NCBI GenBank assembly: GCA_020430865.1
Contig: JAGQIY010000149.1
Location: 1-8,778, forward strand
Length of the DNA: 8,778 nucleotides
Direction: 5' to 3'
From: Myxococcales bacterium
Lineage (GTDB): Bacteria; Myxococcota; Polyangia; Polyangiales; Polyangiaceae
Of the stretch, positions 7,253-8,778 are shown piece after piece. Each line of letters begins with the position of its first letter. Within the stretch, counting starts at the first letter, position 1. A model generated the notes under the pieces. That model had not been told where the DNA came from. It made no database searches and was given only the letters and a program-made list of their open reading frames with translations. Position numbers and translations under genes: made by a program.

Positions 7253-8571
7253 GTCTCGCTCCCGATGAGTTCCTGCAAGCCGTCCTCGCCGAGCAGACCT
7301 TGGAAGAGGGATCCGTCGAGCGCGAGGAGCTGCTCGCCGAGCACGAGCGCGTTCGCAGCCTCCTGGTGTCGAACCTCATCAAGGCGACGCCGCTGATCGA
7401 GGTGGGCGGCTCGATGGCGAAGGAGACCTTGGTGCGCGCGGGCTTCGACCTCGACACCATCTGCTACTTCGCCAACGAGGACGATGGTGCCGGGGACACC
7501 TTGCGTGAAATCCGCGAGGCCGTGGAGGCTGCCCTCAAGACCGAGTACGTGGTCGAACCGAAGCGCTCTGCGCTGCGGCTCTCGGGGCGTAGGAAGGGCA
7601 CGCTGACGTTCTCCGTGGACGTGGTGCCCGGTCGATTCGTCGACGACGCTCAGGACGATGTCTTCTTGTTCCAGGAAGGCGGGGACAAGGAGCGACTGAA
7701 GACCAACCTCCGCAAACACATCAGCCACATCAAGGGCAGCGGGCACACCGACGTGATTCGGCTCGCCAAGCTCTGGAAGCTGAGGGCCGACCTCGACATC
7801 AAGACTTTCGTGCTCGAGCTCCTCGTCGTGGAGATCCTCACCGCCACGCAGAGCACCGGGCTCGAAGACCGACTGGTCACGGTCTGGAAGGCACTGCGCG
7901 ACGACATCGACAGCCTGAAGATCGAAGATCCGGCGAACCCGACCGGCAACGACCTCGCCAGCATCTTCGGCGACGACGAGCGTGAGACCCTCTCAGCGGC
8001 CGCGACGATCGCCCTCGACTTGGTCGAAGCCGGGGACTGGGAGGCGTTGTTCGGCAAGCTGGGTACCGTCGAGGTGCCCGAGAACCGGGCCATCGTCTCC
8101 CCGCGTGCTCTGCTTGCGCTCGGCGACACATCGCATGCGCAGCAGCATGCGTGGCCGGTGTACCGCGGGCAGCAGCACCGCGTCACCGTGCGCTGTAGGG
8201 CATCGTCCCGCCGCGGCAAGAGCTTCGAGCTGAGCAGCGATGGGCGAGCGGTGACCGACGACACGAGCTTCAGGTTCCAAGCGGACACCAACGTGCCGGC
8301 CCCGTTCGAGGTGAAGTGGCAAGTCGTGAACACCGGGGCGCACGCTGCCGAGGTCAGGGGGCTCCGCGGCGAGTTCATCGATGCCCGGACGAACACCGGA
8401 GACCCGAAGTCGGGCCTCGTCCATCGAGAGACCGCGTCCTACACGGGCAAGCACTGGGTCGAGGCCTTCATCGTGAAGGACGGCGTGCTGTGGGCTCGGA
8501 GCGGGCGGTTCTTCGTGAACATCATCAGCCGCCAGCGTCGACGGACCTCGTGGCGCCCGTGGCGCAGGTGA
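7249..8571 (+). CDS. CD-NTase (SMODS nucleotidyltransferase) with C-terminal AGS-C sensor domain
   Basis: 440 residues, start ATG 7249, overlapping the effector stop as ATGA. CD-NTases make cyclic di- or oligonucleotide messengers after phage sensing. The pol-beta-type core is intact: GGS (53-55), metal-binding pair in FDLDTICYF (D67, D69), and the third acidic residue in FSVDVVPGRF (D124). A helical region to about 275 follows (for example HTDVIRLAKLWKL and KTFVLELLVVEIL), typical of the nucleotidyltransferase C-terminal helical domain. Residues about 310-426 match the AGS-C pattern, a beta-rich predicted sensor found on such synthases: FEVKWQVVNTGAHAAEVRGL, ETASYTGKHWVEAFIVKDG and ARSGRFFVNI. 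The protein then ends in an Arg-rich tail (RQRRRTSWRPWRR). The nucleotide product and clade cannot be told from sequence alone. No Cap2/Cap3 or HORMA genes are adjacent within the window, so by content it is closest to a short type I CBASS pair. It is the last gene of the operon seen here. Confidence 0.93.
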   Translation: MSLAPDEFLQAVLAEQTLEEGSVEREELLAEHERVRSLLVSNLIKATPLIEVGGSMAKETLVRAGFDLDTICYFANEDDGAGDTLREIREAVEAALKTEYVVEPKRSALRLSGRRKGTLTFSVDVVPGRFVDDAQDDVFLFQEGGDKERLKTNLRKHISHIKGSGHTDVIRLAKLWKLRADLDIKTFVLELLVVEILTATQSTGLEDRLVTVWKALRDDIDSLKIEDPANPTGNDLASIFGDDERETLSAAATIALDLVEAGDWEALFGKLGTVEVPENRAIVSPRALLALGDTSHAQQHAWPVYRGQQHRVTVRCRASSRRGKSFELSSDGRAVTDDTSFRFQADTNVPAPFEVKWQVVNTGAHAAEVRGLRGEFIDARTNTGDPKSGLVHRETASYTGKHWVEAFIVKDGVLWARSGRFFVNIISRQRRRTSWRPWRR

Positions 8572-8754
8572 GGTTCGCCTCGTCGTAGCGTCTCGGCTCT
8601 GGCCCCCGCCGCCGGTTCACACGAGGCGCCCTCGGAAGCCCCCGATCTCCCGGACCCCTGCGAGATCCACCACTTGCGCCCGCGGCCTCATCCGGCCTGC
8701 TTCGTCGCAAGCTCCCGCGAGGGGATCGGCCCCCGACGCTACGACACACGAACC
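8572..8754. repeat. long imperfect inverted repeat in the operon's 3' flank
   Basis: The left arm (8572-8592) starts on the base after the CD-NTase stop codon; the right arm is 8735-8754. The inner 11 bases are perfectly inverted (GTCGTAGCGTC against GACGCTACGAC). The outer 6 bases are also perfectly inverted (GGTTCG against CGAACC), separated from the core by 4 and 3 unmatched bases. About 142 bases lie between the arms. A separate 8-base inverted pair (CGCCTCGT at 8576-8583, ACGAGGCG at 8621-8628) overlaps the left arm. There is no T-run, so it is not a standard intrinsic terminator. The whole 8572-8778 stretch has no convincing gene. Possible identities are a MITE or insertion-sequence remnant, the edge of a mobile island, or a long-range RNA stem. 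Confidence 0.5.
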
Positions 8755-8778
8755 CAGCGAGCGCTCGTTCAACAGCGC

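Noticed and set aside
8132..8151. Perfect 7-base hairpin (CGCATGC ... GCATGCG) inside the CD-NTase gene
   Set aside because: It lies within the coding linker between the nucleotidyltransferase and AGS-C parts, is not followed by a T-run, and is best explained by local codon choice.
8525..8749. A 74-codon reverse-strand open frame covering the operon's 3' flank
   Set aside because: Its sequence is Arg/Gly/Pro-rich as expected of an antisense frame in GC-rich DNA. It overlaps the CD-NTase end and the inverted repeat and has no recognisable domain.
8572..8778. Intrinsic terminator after the CD-NTase gene
   Set aside because: Inverted repeats are present but there is no T-rich tract after any stem, so a standard intrinsic terminator cannot be supported.

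Overview
The window is a very GC-rich stretch (strong G/C preference at third codon positions) that is almost entirely filled by one rightward operon of at least eight genes. Base composition, codon use, and a Hanks-type kinase next to defence genes fit a high-GC soil bacterium such as a myxobacterium. That assignment is inference only, because no taxonomic marker gene is present.

Layout, left to right: (1) the last 75 codons of an unrecognised protein, cut by the left edge; (2) an unrecognised 272-residue protein with a probable winged-helix C-terminal half; (3) a divergent NurA-family nuclease; (4) a HerA-type hexameric ATPase/translocase with a HAS-barrel N-terminus; (5) a 192-residue unrecognised protein with an acidic EFE motif, possibly nuclease-like; (6) a Hanks-type Ser/Thr kinase fused to TPR repeats; (7) an effector with an N-terminal restriction-endonuclease-like domain and a C-terminal SAVED cyclic-oligonucleotide-binding domain; (8) a CD-NTase (SMODS-type nucleotidyltransferase) fused to a C-terminal AGS-C sensor domain. 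Six of the seven gene junctions overlap (five as ATGA, one as an 8-base overlap with a GTG start). The seventh, NurA to HerA, is separated by only 11 bases. The genes therefore look cotranscribed and translationally coupled. The promoter must lie left of the window.

Genes 7 and 8 form a minimal CBASS core: a synthase making a nucleotide second messenger and a messenger-gated nuclease. No Cap2/Cap3 (E1/E2/JAB) or HORMA/TRIP13 genes are present in the window. Instead the core is the 3' end of an operon carrying a HerA-NurA DNA-processing machine and a kinase. The most interesting reading is a composite antiviral system. In it, HerA-NurA and its accessory proteins act on foreign DNA or DNA ends, the kinase-TPR protein senses or regulates, and the CD-NTase/SAVED-nuclease pair supplies a second-messenger effector arm. 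The domain calls rest on visible motifs. The functional link rests on operon structure and is inference.

The last 207 bases have no convincing gene. They hold a long imperfect inverted repeat (perfect 11-base core plus a 6-base outer block) whose left arm begins directly after the CD-NTase stop codon. It could be an element end, a MITE-like remnant or an operon-end structure.
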